This document shows, one piece after another, positions 1 through 6,838 of a DNA stretch of 11,625 bases. The notes beneath the pieces were generated by a model. It had not been told where the DNA came from and ran no database searches. It worked only from the letters and a program-made list of their open reading frames with translations. A program made the translations under genes and the position numbers. Positions within the stretch are counted from its first letter, which is position 1; each line of letters begins with the position of its first letter. The DNA comes from an uncultured Candidatus Competibacteraceae bacterium (GTDB lineage: Bacteria; Pseudomonadota; Gammaproteobacteria; Competibacterales; Competibacteraceae), in assembly GCA_937872125.1 (NCBI GenBank), contig CALMNY010000061.1:1-11625 (forward strand). Direction: 5' to 3'.

Positions 1-27
1 TGTTGAATTGACCAACTACTTTCAGTC

Positions 28-2124
28 TTGCCCAAATTGCGTACTCCACTAATCCTGCCGGCGACTATCGTGGCGGTAGTTGCCTTCGGGATCACTCTCC
101 TTCTCTCCAGCCTGTCTTTTTTTGCCTTCCTCGAACTGAAAGGACTCGATCTTTTATTCACGCTGCGCGGCGCGCTGCCGGCCCCGGAACCCATCGTCAT
201 CGTCGCCATTGATGAACCCGCCATGGCCGAGATCAGGCAGCAATGGCCCTGGCCGCGCAGTCTGCATGCCCGCCTGATCCAGCAACTTAACAAGGCCCAC
301 GCCAAAGTCATTGGCTTTGACATCCTGTTTTCCGAGCCTTCCGAACCCGCCGAGGATGAGGAACTGGCGCGCATTCTGCGCAGCAGTGGGAACGTCGTGC
401 TGGTCAGCGCCCTGGCGGTGGTGAACGACCCGCTGTTCCGCCACACCATCCGGATTGACCCGATCCCGGCGTTTCGGGACGCCGCCACGGTGGGCAGTCC
501 GCTGATCAGCATTGATGCGGATGGCGTCGTGCGGCGGGCGCGCTTGCTGGCCCCTGACCTGCCGTCGTTCGCCCTGCAAGTCGTGCGGCGCTATCTGGGC
601 CATCCGACGCCCGGAACCGCAGCGGCGACCGAAGCGCAGTTGCTCAGGCAACGGGATTTAGCGCGGGAGGCGCTGATCGCTTACCGGGGACCGCCGAAGA
701 CCATCAAAACGGTTTCGTACTACCAGGCCCTGAATTACGAGCGGATGCTGCCGCCGGGGATTTTCGCCGGCAAGATCGTGCTGGTGGGCCGCCTGCTGGA
801 AGCCATCCCCGAACCGCAACGCCTGTCGGGCGACACCTTTCTCACCCCGTTTTCCTGGATGGTCGGCAGCCCTTCCGCCGGCGTCGAGATTCAGGCCAAC
901 CTCATCAGCAACGTACTGGAAGGACGATTCATCACCGAACTCGGCCCGTCCGGTCAGTGGATTCTGCTGCTGGCATCGGTGTTGGCATCCAGTTTGCTGA
1001 TTGCGCACCTGAAACCGGTTGCCGCTCTTAGCGCCACGGTGGCGATGGCGGGGTTGGCGATGATCGCGGCTTACGGGGTTTTCACCCAAATGGATCTGTG
1101 GCTTCCCATGCTCTCCATTCTCCTGGGCCTCGCACTGGTCCAGGGCGGCCATTGGCTGGCCCGGGCGCTGCGGGCCGAGCGCGAGCGCCGCCGCCTGTTG
1201 GAAGAAACCAACCACGATCTGGAAATGAAAATTGCCGAGCGCACTCAGGCGCTGTCTACTGCTCATCAGGAACTCCAGCAGCGCCACCAGCAAATCGAAG
1301 CGGCTTACCAGGAACTGGCCCGCACTCAGGATCAACTGGTCCACTCGGAAAAGATGGCTTCACTGGGATTGCTGGTGGCGGGCGTAGCGCACGAATTGAA
1401 TAATCCCATCAGTTACGTTTACAGCAATCTGGAATTCATCGAGGACTACACGGAACGCCTGGCGGCAATGGCCAGGGCGTATTCCGACGCTGCAAAGCCA
1501 GCGGATTCAGCCGGGCGCCAAGAGGATGCGCGGCCAGAAATCGCCCGCGTGGAATCTACCCTGGCAACCTTGCAGGAACTGATTGCCAGTTGCCGGGAAG
1601 GCGCGGAACGAATCAAGAAAATCGTGCTGGATTTGCGGGTTTTTTCGCGCACCGACGATATCGGTCTCGTATTGGCTGACTTGCATGAAGGCATCGAATC
1701 CACTTTGAATCTGCTTTCCAAACAATATCAGGATCGAATTACTCTCCATCGTGATTATGGCTATTTGCCGCTGGTGGAATGCTACCCTGGTCAAATCAAC
1801 CAGGTGTTTATGAATCTGTTGCAAAACGCGGCCCAAGCCATACCCAGCCAAGGTGAAGTCTGGATTCACACGGTTACGGAGAGCGGCTGGGTTAAAATCA
1901 CGATCCGGGATAATGGCGTTGGCATTCCTGAAGCGCAGTTAAACCGGATTTTTGATCCCTTTTTCACCACCAAGCCGGTCGGGATGGGAACAGGTCTGGG
2001 ACTGAGCATCAGCTATGGAATTATTCAAAAACACCGAGGAAAGATTCGGGCGGCCAGCCAGGTGGGTGAAGGAACAGAATTTGTGATCGAACTACCCGTG
2101 CGTTCGATAGGGAGAACGATATGA
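28..2124 (+). CDS. CHASE2-domain membrane sensor histidine kinase
   Basis: This is an inner-membrane sensor kinase that should autophosphorylate on His and pass the phosphate to the response regulator encoded just downstream. Visible order: an N-terminal membrane segment (about residues 8-32); a periplasmic CHASE2 sensor region (about 35-305, with the typical [10 protein letters not shown] and [10 protein letters not shown] stretches near its start); three membrane segments (about 311-326, 332-351, 358-375); a charged coiled coil (about 380-440); a HisKA domain with H-box HELNNP (phospho-accepting H455); and a HATPase domain with N-box N600, G1 box DNGVGI (628-633), FDPFF (642-646) and G2 box GTGLGLS (654-660). 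About 50 residues are inserted between the H-box and the second HisKA helix, a common arrangement in this kinase type. An in-frame TGA at 4-6 means the gene is complete. The first plausible start is TTG at 28, with no clear Shine-Dalgarno; GTG at 70 would cut into the membrane segment. The ligand cannot be inferred. Confidence 0.9.
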   Translation: MPKLRTPLILPATIVAVVAFGITLLLSSLSFFAFLELKGLDLLFTLRGALPAPEPIVIVAIDEPAMAEIRQQWPWPRSLHARLIQQLNKAHAKVIGFDILFSEPSEPAEDEELARILRSSGNVVLVSALAVVNDPLFRHTIRIDPIPAFRDAATVGSPLISIDADGVVRRARLLAPDLPSFALQVVRRYLGHPTPGTAAATEAQLLRQRDLAREALIAYRGPPKTIKTVSYYQALNYERMLPPGIFAGKIVLVGRLLEAIPEPQRLSGDTFLTPFSWMVGSPSAGVEIQANLISNVLEGRFITELGPSGQWILLLASVLASSLLIAHLKPVAALSATVAMAGLAMIAAYGVFTQMDLWLPMLSILLGLALVQGGHWLARALRAERERRRLLEETNHDLEMKIAERTQALSTAHQELQQRHQQIEAAYQELARTQDQLVHSEKMASLGLLVAGVAHELNNPISYVYSNLEFIEDYTERLAAMARAYSDAAKPADSAGRQEDARPEIARVESTLATLQELIASCREGAERIKKIVLDLRVFSRTDDIGLVLADLHEGIESTLNLLSKQYQDRITLHRDYGYLPLVECYPGQINQVFMNLLQNAAQAIPSQGEVWIHTVTESGWVKITIRDNGVGIPEAQLNRIFDPFFTTKPVGMGTGLGLSISYGIIQKHRGKIRAASQVGEGTEFVIELPVRSIGRTI

Positions 2125-3530
2125 AACGTCATGGCTTACTGATCGTTGACGACGAAAAGGAAATCCTGCGCAGCCTTACCCTGACCTTCGCCGACGATTA
2201 CGCGGTGTTCACGGCGTCCAGCGGAGCCGAGGCACTGGAAATCCTGGAAAAACAGGAGATTGCTCTCGTCATTGCCGATCAGCGGATGCCGGTGATGACT
2301 GGCGCGGAACTCCTGGAACGGGTTTTTCAAATCAACTCCAACATTATTCGCATTATCCTGACCGGCTATACCGACACGGCCTCCCTGATTCAGGCGATCA
2401 ACAAGGGTCATATTTATCAGTACATCACCAAGCCCTGGGAGCGACAGGACCTGCGGATTACGGTTAAGCGGGCGGTGGAGAGTTATGAACTGGCGCTGGA
2501 AAATAAACGCTTGCTGAGAGAATTGCAGGCCGCCAACGAACGACTGAAGGATGAAAATATTTTTCTGAGGAGTGAAGTGCGCAAGGAATGGCAATGTGTG
2601 GACATCATTGGCCAAAGCCCGGTCATGCAAAAGGTTTTCAGTCTGGTGAACCGGGTGCTGGATAATTCGGCCACCGTCCTGCTCACCGGCGAGACTGGCA
2701 CAGGTAAAACCCTGCTGGCCTGCTACATTCATCACCACGGACCGCGCCGGGACAAGCTGTTTATCGAGCAGAACTGTGGAACTCTCCCCGAAATGTTGCT
2801 TGAAAGCGAGCTGTTTGGTCACAAGCGCGGCGCTTTCACCGGTGCGATCCAGGATCGGAAAGGGCTGTTCGAAGTCGCCGATGGCGGCACTTTATTACTG
2901 GACGAAATCTGCGAGATGAGTCCGGTGCTTCAAGTCAAATTGTTGCAGGTTTTGCAGGAAGGACGATTCCGGCGGGTCGGCGAAAACGAGTTCCGGCAGA
3001 CCGATGTTCGAATCATCGCTGCAACCAACAAGGATTTGCAAACCGAGGTTCAGAACGGCCGATTCCGGGCTGACTTGTTCTATCGGGTTAATGTATTCCC
3101 CATTCACATTCCGCCATTGCGTGAACGAGTTAGCGATATTCGTCTGTTGGCGGAGTATTGCCTGAATAAATACCGCCGCAAGCTTAATAACCAGGTGACC
3201 GGTTTTAGCGAAGACGCCCTGCGCAGTTTATGTGACTATGATTATCCGGGCAATGTGCGGGAATTGGAAAACCTGATTGAACGGGCCTTGATTTTAAGCG
3301 CGGGACCACAAATCGAAGCCGGCGAGTGGCTGCCAATGTTAACCATGCACCCCGGTAGCATGACCCGACTGGAGCGGTTGGAACGGGCGGAAATTGAGCG
3401 GTTGCTTGAATGCCATCAAGGCAATTTAACCCGGATCGCCAGGGAACTGGGGATCAGCCGCACTACGCTATGGCGTCGTCTGAACGATTACCGTATTCAG
3501 CCTGATAAGGACCCGGGTGTTTCAAAATGA
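2121..3530 (+). CDS. Sigma-54-dependent response regulator (NtrC/HupR type)
   Basis: A cytoplasmic transcription activator that should drive sigma-54 promoters once phosphorylated by the upstream kinase. Residues 1-120 are a receiver domain with acidic pocket D10/D11, phospho-acceptor D53 (in ADQRMP), T81 and K104 (in ITKPW). The DQRMP and HIYQYITKPW signatures resemble HupR-like receivers. Residues about 165-395 are the AAA+ domain, with Walker A GETGTGKT (190-197), the sigma-54 contact loop GAFTGA (237-242) and Walker B LLLDE ending at D261-E262. A Fis-type helix-turn-helix lies at about 434-455. All key residues are present, so it should be functional. It starts on ATG inside the kinase stop codon (ATGA overlap), which implies translational coupling. 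It is not RtcR, the sigma-54 activator of rtcBA, because it has a receiver and no CARF domain. Its target genes are unknown. Confidence 0.93.
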   Translation: MKRHGLLIVDDEKEILRSLTLTFADDYAVFTASSGAEALEILEKQEIALVIADQRMPVMTGAELLERVFQINSNIIRIILTGYTDTASLIQAINKGHIYQYITKPWERQDLRITVKRAVESYELALENKRLLRELQAANERLKDENIFLRSEVRKEWQCVDIIGQSPVMQKVFSLVNRVLDNSATVLLTGETGTGKTLLACYIHHHGPRRDKLFIEQNCGTLPEMLLESELFGHKRGAFTGAIQDRKGLFEVADGGTLLLDEICEMSPVLQVKLLQVLQEGRFRRVGENEFRQTDVRIIAATNKDLQTEVQNGRFRADLFYRVNVFPIHIPPLRERVSDIRLLAEYCLNKYRRKLNNQVTGFSEDALRSLCDYDYPGNVRELENLIERALILSAGPQIEAGEWLPMLTMHPGSMTRLERLERAEIERLLECHQGNLTRIARELGISRTTLWRRLNDYRIQPDKDPGVSK

Positions 3531-3617
3531 ACCGCGTGAAAGTAGATTCGTTTCAAGTTTAAACGTCCGGTGTTGGGTTCCAGCTTTACAGTAATTTACA
3601 ATCAATGATTAAGCTTT

Positions 3618-3626
3618 TGGTATAAA
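3618..3626 (+). promoter_or_regulatory. Candidate extended -10 promoter for the HTH/RtcB-like genes
   Basis: TGGTATAAA matches the extended -10 pattern TGnTATAAT with one mismatch. It lies in an AT-rich island in otherwise GC-rich DNA. The -35 region at 17-base spacing (about 3598-3603) is poor, which is tolerable for an extended -10 promoter. A start near 3633 would give a leader of about 57 bases before the ATG at 3690. Inferred from sequence only. Confidence 0.45.
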
Positions 3627-3632
3627 TTATGC

Positions 3633-3685
3633 CTCCCTCCAAAAGTGCTGAAGTTTCACTATTAGGCACGATCATGATGAGGGGG
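3633..3685 (+). promoter_or_regulatory. Leader with possible Shine-Dalgarno-masking stem and small palindrome
   Basis: The strong ribosome binding site GAGGGGG (3679-3685) can pair with CTCCCTC (3633-3639) over 7 base pairs, one of them G-U. The loop between them contains the palindrome TGAA-GT-TTCA (3649-3658), itself flanked by AGTG (3644-3647) and CACT (3657-3660). GTGC (3645-3648) can alternatively pair with GCAC (3666-3669). This could be a translational control leader or an operator for the adjacent HTH protein. A chance pairing cannot be excluded. Confidence 0.25.
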
Positions 3686-3689
3686 AACT

Positions 3690-4040
3690 ATGGAATTCGG
3701 ACAGTATGCCCGGACGCTACGGGAGCAGTGCCGGGGAGTCAACGGTCGTTACTCCATTCGACAGATAGCGCATCGAATTGGCATGGAGCCGAAATACCTC
3801 AGCAAAATCGAACGTGGGGAGATGTTGCCGCCAACGGAAGAGATAGTCCTGCGCTTGGCGATGGAGCTGGGAGAAGATGCGGATTTACTGCTGGCGCGGG
3901 CAGGCATGATCGCCAGCGATATCCGTGAAATCATCGCCCGCCGGCCCGTTCTATTCGCCGAATTGATCCGGGGCCTGGGCGAAATGAGTGATGATCAACT
4001 GGAAACGCTGGTGCGCAAAGTGCGCGACGGTGAGTGCTAG
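3690..4040 (+). CDS. Small helix-turn-helix (XRE/Cro-like) regulator
   Basis: A 116-residue DNA-binding protein. Residues about 5-70 form a Cro/C1-type helix-turn-helix: SIRQIAHRIG holds helix 2, MEPKYLSKIERGE the recognition helix and the typical KIERGE turn, and PPTEEIVLRLAMELG the following helices. The C-terminal 45 residues (from about MIASDIREI to VRDGEC) are helical and have no recognised enzymatic motif; they may serve for dimerisation or partner contact. The ATG has an excellent ribosome binding site (GAGGGGG, 4 bases upstream). It lies 159 bases after the response regulator, with its own likely promoter, and 85 bases before the RtcB-like gene on the same strand. It is therefore probably co-transcribed with that gene and may regulate the pair. 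An antitoxin-like role is possible but unsupported by sequence. Confidence 0.85.
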   Translation: MEFGQYARTLREQCRGVNGRYSIRQIAHRIGMEPKYLSKIERGEMLPPTEEIVLRLAMELGEDADLLLARAGMIASDIREIIARRPVLFAELIRGLGEMSDDQLETLVRKVRDGEC

Positions 4041-4125
4041 CCCAAGGTGTCCGGTCCAAGCGCCGTGGATTTGAGATCTACCGCAGTAAAACCACAGCAG
4101 CGATCTGCCTGCAGCCGGAAGAGTT

Positions 4126-5553
4126 ATGCAACTGCATCGTTTCACGCAAAAATCCCCTACTGAATGGCAGATCGAGCTGCAAGGCCTCATGCGTGTCACG
4201 GGGGTTTTGCTCGCTACCGAAGACCTAATTCGTGTCATGGATGATGCGGTTTATCAGCAGGTCGTCCAGGTCGCCAGCCTGCCCGGCGTGGTCCAGGCCG
4301 TCTATGCGCTGCCGGATGCGCGCCCGGGCTATGGTTTTCCGCGAGGCGCGGTGGCCGCATTCGATCCGGACCAGGGCGGGGTGATCGTCAGCGGTGCGGT
4401 CGGCGTGGATATCGGCTGGGGGGCGCGCGTTCTGCGCACTGGCCTTAACCTTACGCATCTTCTGCCCGGTCGGGAAGCGTTGGCGAATTTGCTCCACACC
4501 CTGATTCCCAATGGCAATGGCATGAAGGTAATACGCCTCAGTGGCCGTGGAATGGACGCCATGCTGCGCGGCGGCGCGCGCTGGGCGGTAGACATGGGTT
4601 ATGGCGTTCCTGCGGATCTGGAGCGGATCGAAGGGCAGGGCTGCATACTCGACGCGAATCCCGCCCAGGTCTCCGAACTGGCCAAGACCCGGCAACTGGA
4701 GGAAATGGGCACCTTGCGCTCCCCCAATCACGCCCTGGAAGTACAGCGGGTCGCCCAGGTCTATGATCGCCAGACCGCCAAGGCACTGGGTATCCAGCTC
4801 GACGACGTTATGATCAGCATCCGCTGCGGCTCCCACGGTCTGGGGCAACAGATCAGCGTTGATCATTACCCTCGGCTGGCGACTGCCGCCCGCCGCCATG
4901 ATATTACGTTCCCGAATCGGCATCTGACATGCGCGCCGCTCGCTTCCGAAGCCGGCCAGAACTATCTGGGCGCAGTGCGCGCCGGTGTCAACTGCGCGCT
5001 CGCCAATCGCCAGATGCTCACCCATCTGGCCCGGCGAGCCTTCGCCCGGCTCTTTTCGGAAAGCCGGCTGGACGTACTGTACGACGTGTCCTACAACACC
5101 TGCCAACTGGAATCCCATCGGGTGGAAAGCCAGCAGTACACGCTCTACGTCCATCGCAAGGGGGCCAGCCGCGCGCTTGGTCCTGGCCATGCCGATCTGT
5201 TGCCGACGTGGCGGGATATCGGCCAGCCGGGCCTGATCGGCGATGCGGCGAATACCAATTCCTATATCACGGTCGCCGCGACCTCGGGTCAGGAACGGGC
5301 GTTTGGGTCCTCTTGCCACGGCGTGGGGCCAGCGCCAAATCCGTCATGGCCGGTTCAGGCATGGCGGGGCCTGGAAAATCTGGACGTGTTGCGGCGACTG
5401 GGGACGCTGGTCCGTGGTCCCGCCGTGAACGGCGTGGTGGAAGAACTGTCGGAGGCCGGCTCGGATTCCGGTGTGATTATGGACGCCGCCGAACAGGTCG
5501 GGCTGGCGCGACGGGTAGCCCGGCTCTCGCCGCTGATCCGCATCCGGGGCTGA
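4126..5553 (+). CDS. RtcB-family protein with degenerate RNA-ligase active site
   Basis: RtcB joins RNA 2',3'-cyclic phosphate or 3'-phosphate ends to 5'-OH ends using GTP and Mn2+, through a guanylylated His. This 475-residue protein has normal RtcB length and collinear family blocks: MRVTG near the start, LPGVVQAVYALPD then GYGFP, VGVDIGWGARVLRT, NHALEVQ, CGSHGLG, YDVSYN, HRKGASRALGPGH and FGSSCHGVG. By eye alignment to Pyrococcus horikoshii RtcB, D95, N201, H202 and the nucleotidyl H398 are kept. The metal ligands Cys98, His234 and His329 are W98, R233 and Y323. The His of the usual PD-x-H block is Arg, the Arg of HGAGR is P402, PGSMGT has become GDAANT, and the essential C-terminal Lys (VIKG) is R474. 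The frame is intact, which argues against a simple pseudogene. Classical ligase activity is unlikely; an RNA-binding, regulatory or altered-metal role is inference. The ATG follows GGAAGAG closely. No archease or rtcA is nearby. Confidence 0.85.
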   Translation: MQLHRFTQKSPTEWQIELQGLMRVTGVLLATEDLIRVMDDAVYQQVVQVASLPGVVQAVYALPDARPGYGFPRGAVAAFDPDQGGVIVSGAVGVDIGWGARVLRTGLNLTHLLPGREALANLLHTLIPNGNGMKVIRLSGRGMDAMLRGGARWAVDMGYGVPADLERIEGQGCILDANPAQVSELAKTRQLEEMGTLRSPNHALEVQRVAQVYDRQTAKALGIQLDDVMISIRCGSHGLGQQISVDHYPRLATAARRHDITFPNRHLTCAPLASEAGQNYLGAVRAGVNCALANRQMLTHLARRAFARLFSESRLDVLYDVSYNTCQLESHRVESQQYTLYVHRKGASRALGPGHADLLPTWRDIGQPGLIGDAANTNSYITVAATSGQERAFGSSCHGVGPAPNPSWPVQAWRGLENLDVLRRLGTLVRGPAVNGVVEELSEAGSDSGVIMDAAEQVGLARRVARLSPLIRIRG

Positions 5554-5863
5554 TGCCAGCCACGAGCCGTATCGTCGAAGAAGCGGCAAAACACCAAGTT
5601 ATTGATTGTAGAAGCCAGCTTGCCGGCGATAGCCCGCCGAAATCACCCGCAAGCCACACCCCCATAAAGCCTGATTTTGCGAGAGCAGTTTTCAGGCCGC
5701 CGCTCAAGCCCATCCTGCAACCGGCCCAGCCGCTTTGCCGCCTCGAATCAGCCGTACCGAAAACCAGCGTGAATGCGGTATTTTTCAATTTTTGTGCGAT
5801 TCTTTATGGGTTGCGAGTTCTATCGCGTTCTTCCTGGTTCAGGATCACGACTGGAGGTTGTTC
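5554..5863 (+). other. Non-coding interval between the RtcB-like gene and gltI
   Basis: This interval of 310 bases contains no gene I can support. The gltI frame stays open upstream to 5735, but that extension has no signal-peptide character, whereas the ATG at 5864 does. The interval holds a degenerate REP hairpin (5599-5630), then C-rich sequence, then an AT-rich stretch at about 5779-5808 just upstream of gltI, where its promoter presumably lies. I could not find a convincing -10/-35 pair, a correctly spaced sigma-54 site, or a terminator hairpin with a U-tract. Confidence 0.7.
5599..5630. repeat. REP-like palindromic element, degenerate copy
   Basis: This 32-base stretch matches the element at 11592-11623 at 27 of 32 positions, including the shared block TTGATTGTAG. 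Its core GCCAGC-TT-GCCGGC (5614-5627) folds into a 6-pair stem with one A-C mismatch. It resembles the GTGGGAGCGAGCTTGCTCGC class of REPs common in Pseudomonas and other Gammaproteobacteria. Such elements are extragenic and can affect mRNA stability or termination. Confidence 0.65.
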
Positions 5864-6760
5864 ATGCGCAAGTCCCTCATCGCCCTCACCCTGTGTCTGA
5901 CCGCCGCCGGCCTGGCCGCTACGGCTCAGGCCGAACTGACCGGCACGCTGCAGAAGATCAAGGATTCCGGCGCCATCACGGTGGGCCACCGCGAATCATC
6001 GGTCCCGTTCTCCTATCTGGACGCCACGCAAAAACCGGTCGGCTATGCGATGGACTTGTGCGCCAAGGTCGTCGCGGCGGTGAAAAACGAGTTGAAGATG
6101 CCTAACTTGCAGGTCAAGTACCAGGCGGTCACGTCGCAGAACCGCATCCCGCTGATGCAGAACGGCACGATTGACCTCGAATGCGGCTCCACCACCAACA
6201 GCCTGGCGCGTCAGCAGCAGGTCGGCTTCAGCGTCGCCTACTTCATCACCAGCGTGCGCATGGGGGTGCGCAAGGACTCCGGCATCAAGGACATCGGCGA
6301 CCTCAACGGCAAGCCGGTCGTCACCACCACCGGCACCACGTCCGACGGACTGATCAAGCAGAACGAGAAGGGCAAAGCCATCAATGTCAAGAACCTCTAC
6401 GGCAAGGATCACGCCGACTCCTTCCTGATGGTGGAAAGCGGCCGCGCGGCGGCGTTCGTCATGGACGACATCCTGATCGCCGGTCTGATCGCCAACGCCA
6501 AGAATCCGGGCGATTTCGCCATCGTCGGCCCCTCATTGCGCGACGAACCCTACGGGGTGATGGTGCGCAAGGATGATGCCCCATTCAAGGCGCTGGTGGA
6601 CAAGACGCTGATCGGCCTGATGAAGTCGGGCGAGGCGGAAAAGCTGTACACCCAATGGTTCCTCAACCCCATCCCGCCGCGCGGCGTCAACCTCAACTTC
6701 CCCATGAGTCCAGCCCTGAAGGCGGCTTTCGCGACGCCGACCGACAAGGGCGTGGAATAA
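5864..6760 (+). CDS. gltI: Glutamate/aspartate ABC transporter periplasmic binding protein
   Basis: A periplasmic solute-binding protein that captures acidic amino acids and delivers them to the GltJK permease. The 298-residue product begins with a clear Sec signal peptide (MRK, then a hydrophobic stretch, cleavage probably after AQA at residue 23). The mature part closely follows Escherichia coli GltI (about 302 residues), with family blocks VGHRESSVPFSYLD, SQNRIPLMQNGT, DLECGSTTN, ESGRAAAFVMDD, SGEAEKLYTQWF and NPIPPRG. The start at 5864 is chosen because it gives the signal peptide and has CTGGAGG a few bases upstream; the longer open frame from 5735 is rejected. It is first in a four-gene operon in the usual order binding protein, permease, permease, ATPase. 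The Pseudomonas counterpart is AatJ. Aspartate/glutamate specificity follows from family similarity. Confidence 0.93.
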   Translation: MRKSLIALTLCLTAAGLAATAQAELTGTLQKIKDSGAITVGHRESSVPFSYLDATQKPVGYAMDLCAKVVAAVKNELKMPNLQVKYQAVTSQNRIPLMQNGTIDLECGSTTNSLARQQQVGFSVAYFITSVRMGVRKDSGIKDIGDLNGKPVVTTTGTTSDGLIKQNEKGKAINVKNLYGKDHADSFLMVESGRAAAFVMDDILIAGLIANAKNPGDFAIVGPSLRDEPYGVMVRKDDAPFKALVDKTLIGLMKSGEAEKLYTQWFLNPIPPRGVNLNFPMSPALKAAFATPTDKGVE

Positions 6761-6774
6761 TGTAGCTGATCGCG

Positions 6775-6797
6775 CCGGGGGCGAATCCTGCCCCCGG
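6775..6797 (+). promoter_or_regulatory. Intercistronic GC hairpin between gltI and gltJ
   Basis: CCGGGGGC (6775-6782) and GCCCCCGG (6790-6797) form a perfect 8-pair stem with a 7-base loop, starting 14 bases after the gltI stop. No U-tract follows, so it is not a classical terminator. Hairpins here in binding-protein transporter operons commonly protect the upstream message from 3' exonucleases or partly attenuate downstream expression, giving more binding protein than permease. That role is inferred here. Confidence 0.7.
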
Positions 6798-6838
6798 TCA
6801 CCCGCCGCTGGCGTCGGCCAGCATCTCAGGAATCGCCC

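Noticed and set aside
2121..3530. The response regulator as RtcR, the known activator of rtc genes, given the RtcB-like gene nearby
   Set aside because: It has a phospho-receiver with D53 rather than an RtcR CARF domain, runs in the same direction with a partner kinase, and no sigma-54 promoter is seen upstream of the HTH/RtcB-like genes.
3549..3565. CGTTT/AAACG inverted repeat after the response regulator as a terminator
   Set aside because: It is a 5-pair AT-rich stem with no U-tract, too weak to call.
4225..5319. Long minus-strand open frame (364 codons) across the RtcB-like gene
   Set aside because: It is antisense to a gene with clear family blocks, its translation is low-complexity and rich in Arg, Gly and Gln, and it has no recognisable domain. 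It is a GC-rich shadow.
4126..5553. The RtcB-like gene as a decaying pseudogene
   Set aside because: There is no frameshift or stop over 475 codons, both termini match the family, and non-catalytic blocks are well conserved. Functional divergence is the better reading, though very recent loss cannot be excluded.
5730..5749. Sigma-54-like site upstream of gltI (a GG near CCGGCCCAG followed by TTTGCC)
   Set aside because: The distance between the GG and GC elements is about two bases too long, and the flanking consensus is poor.
5735..5863. N-terminal extension of GltI from 5735
   Set aside because: The extension is not signal-like and has no ribosome binding site. The ATG at 5864 has GGAGG upstream and begins a textbook signal peptide.
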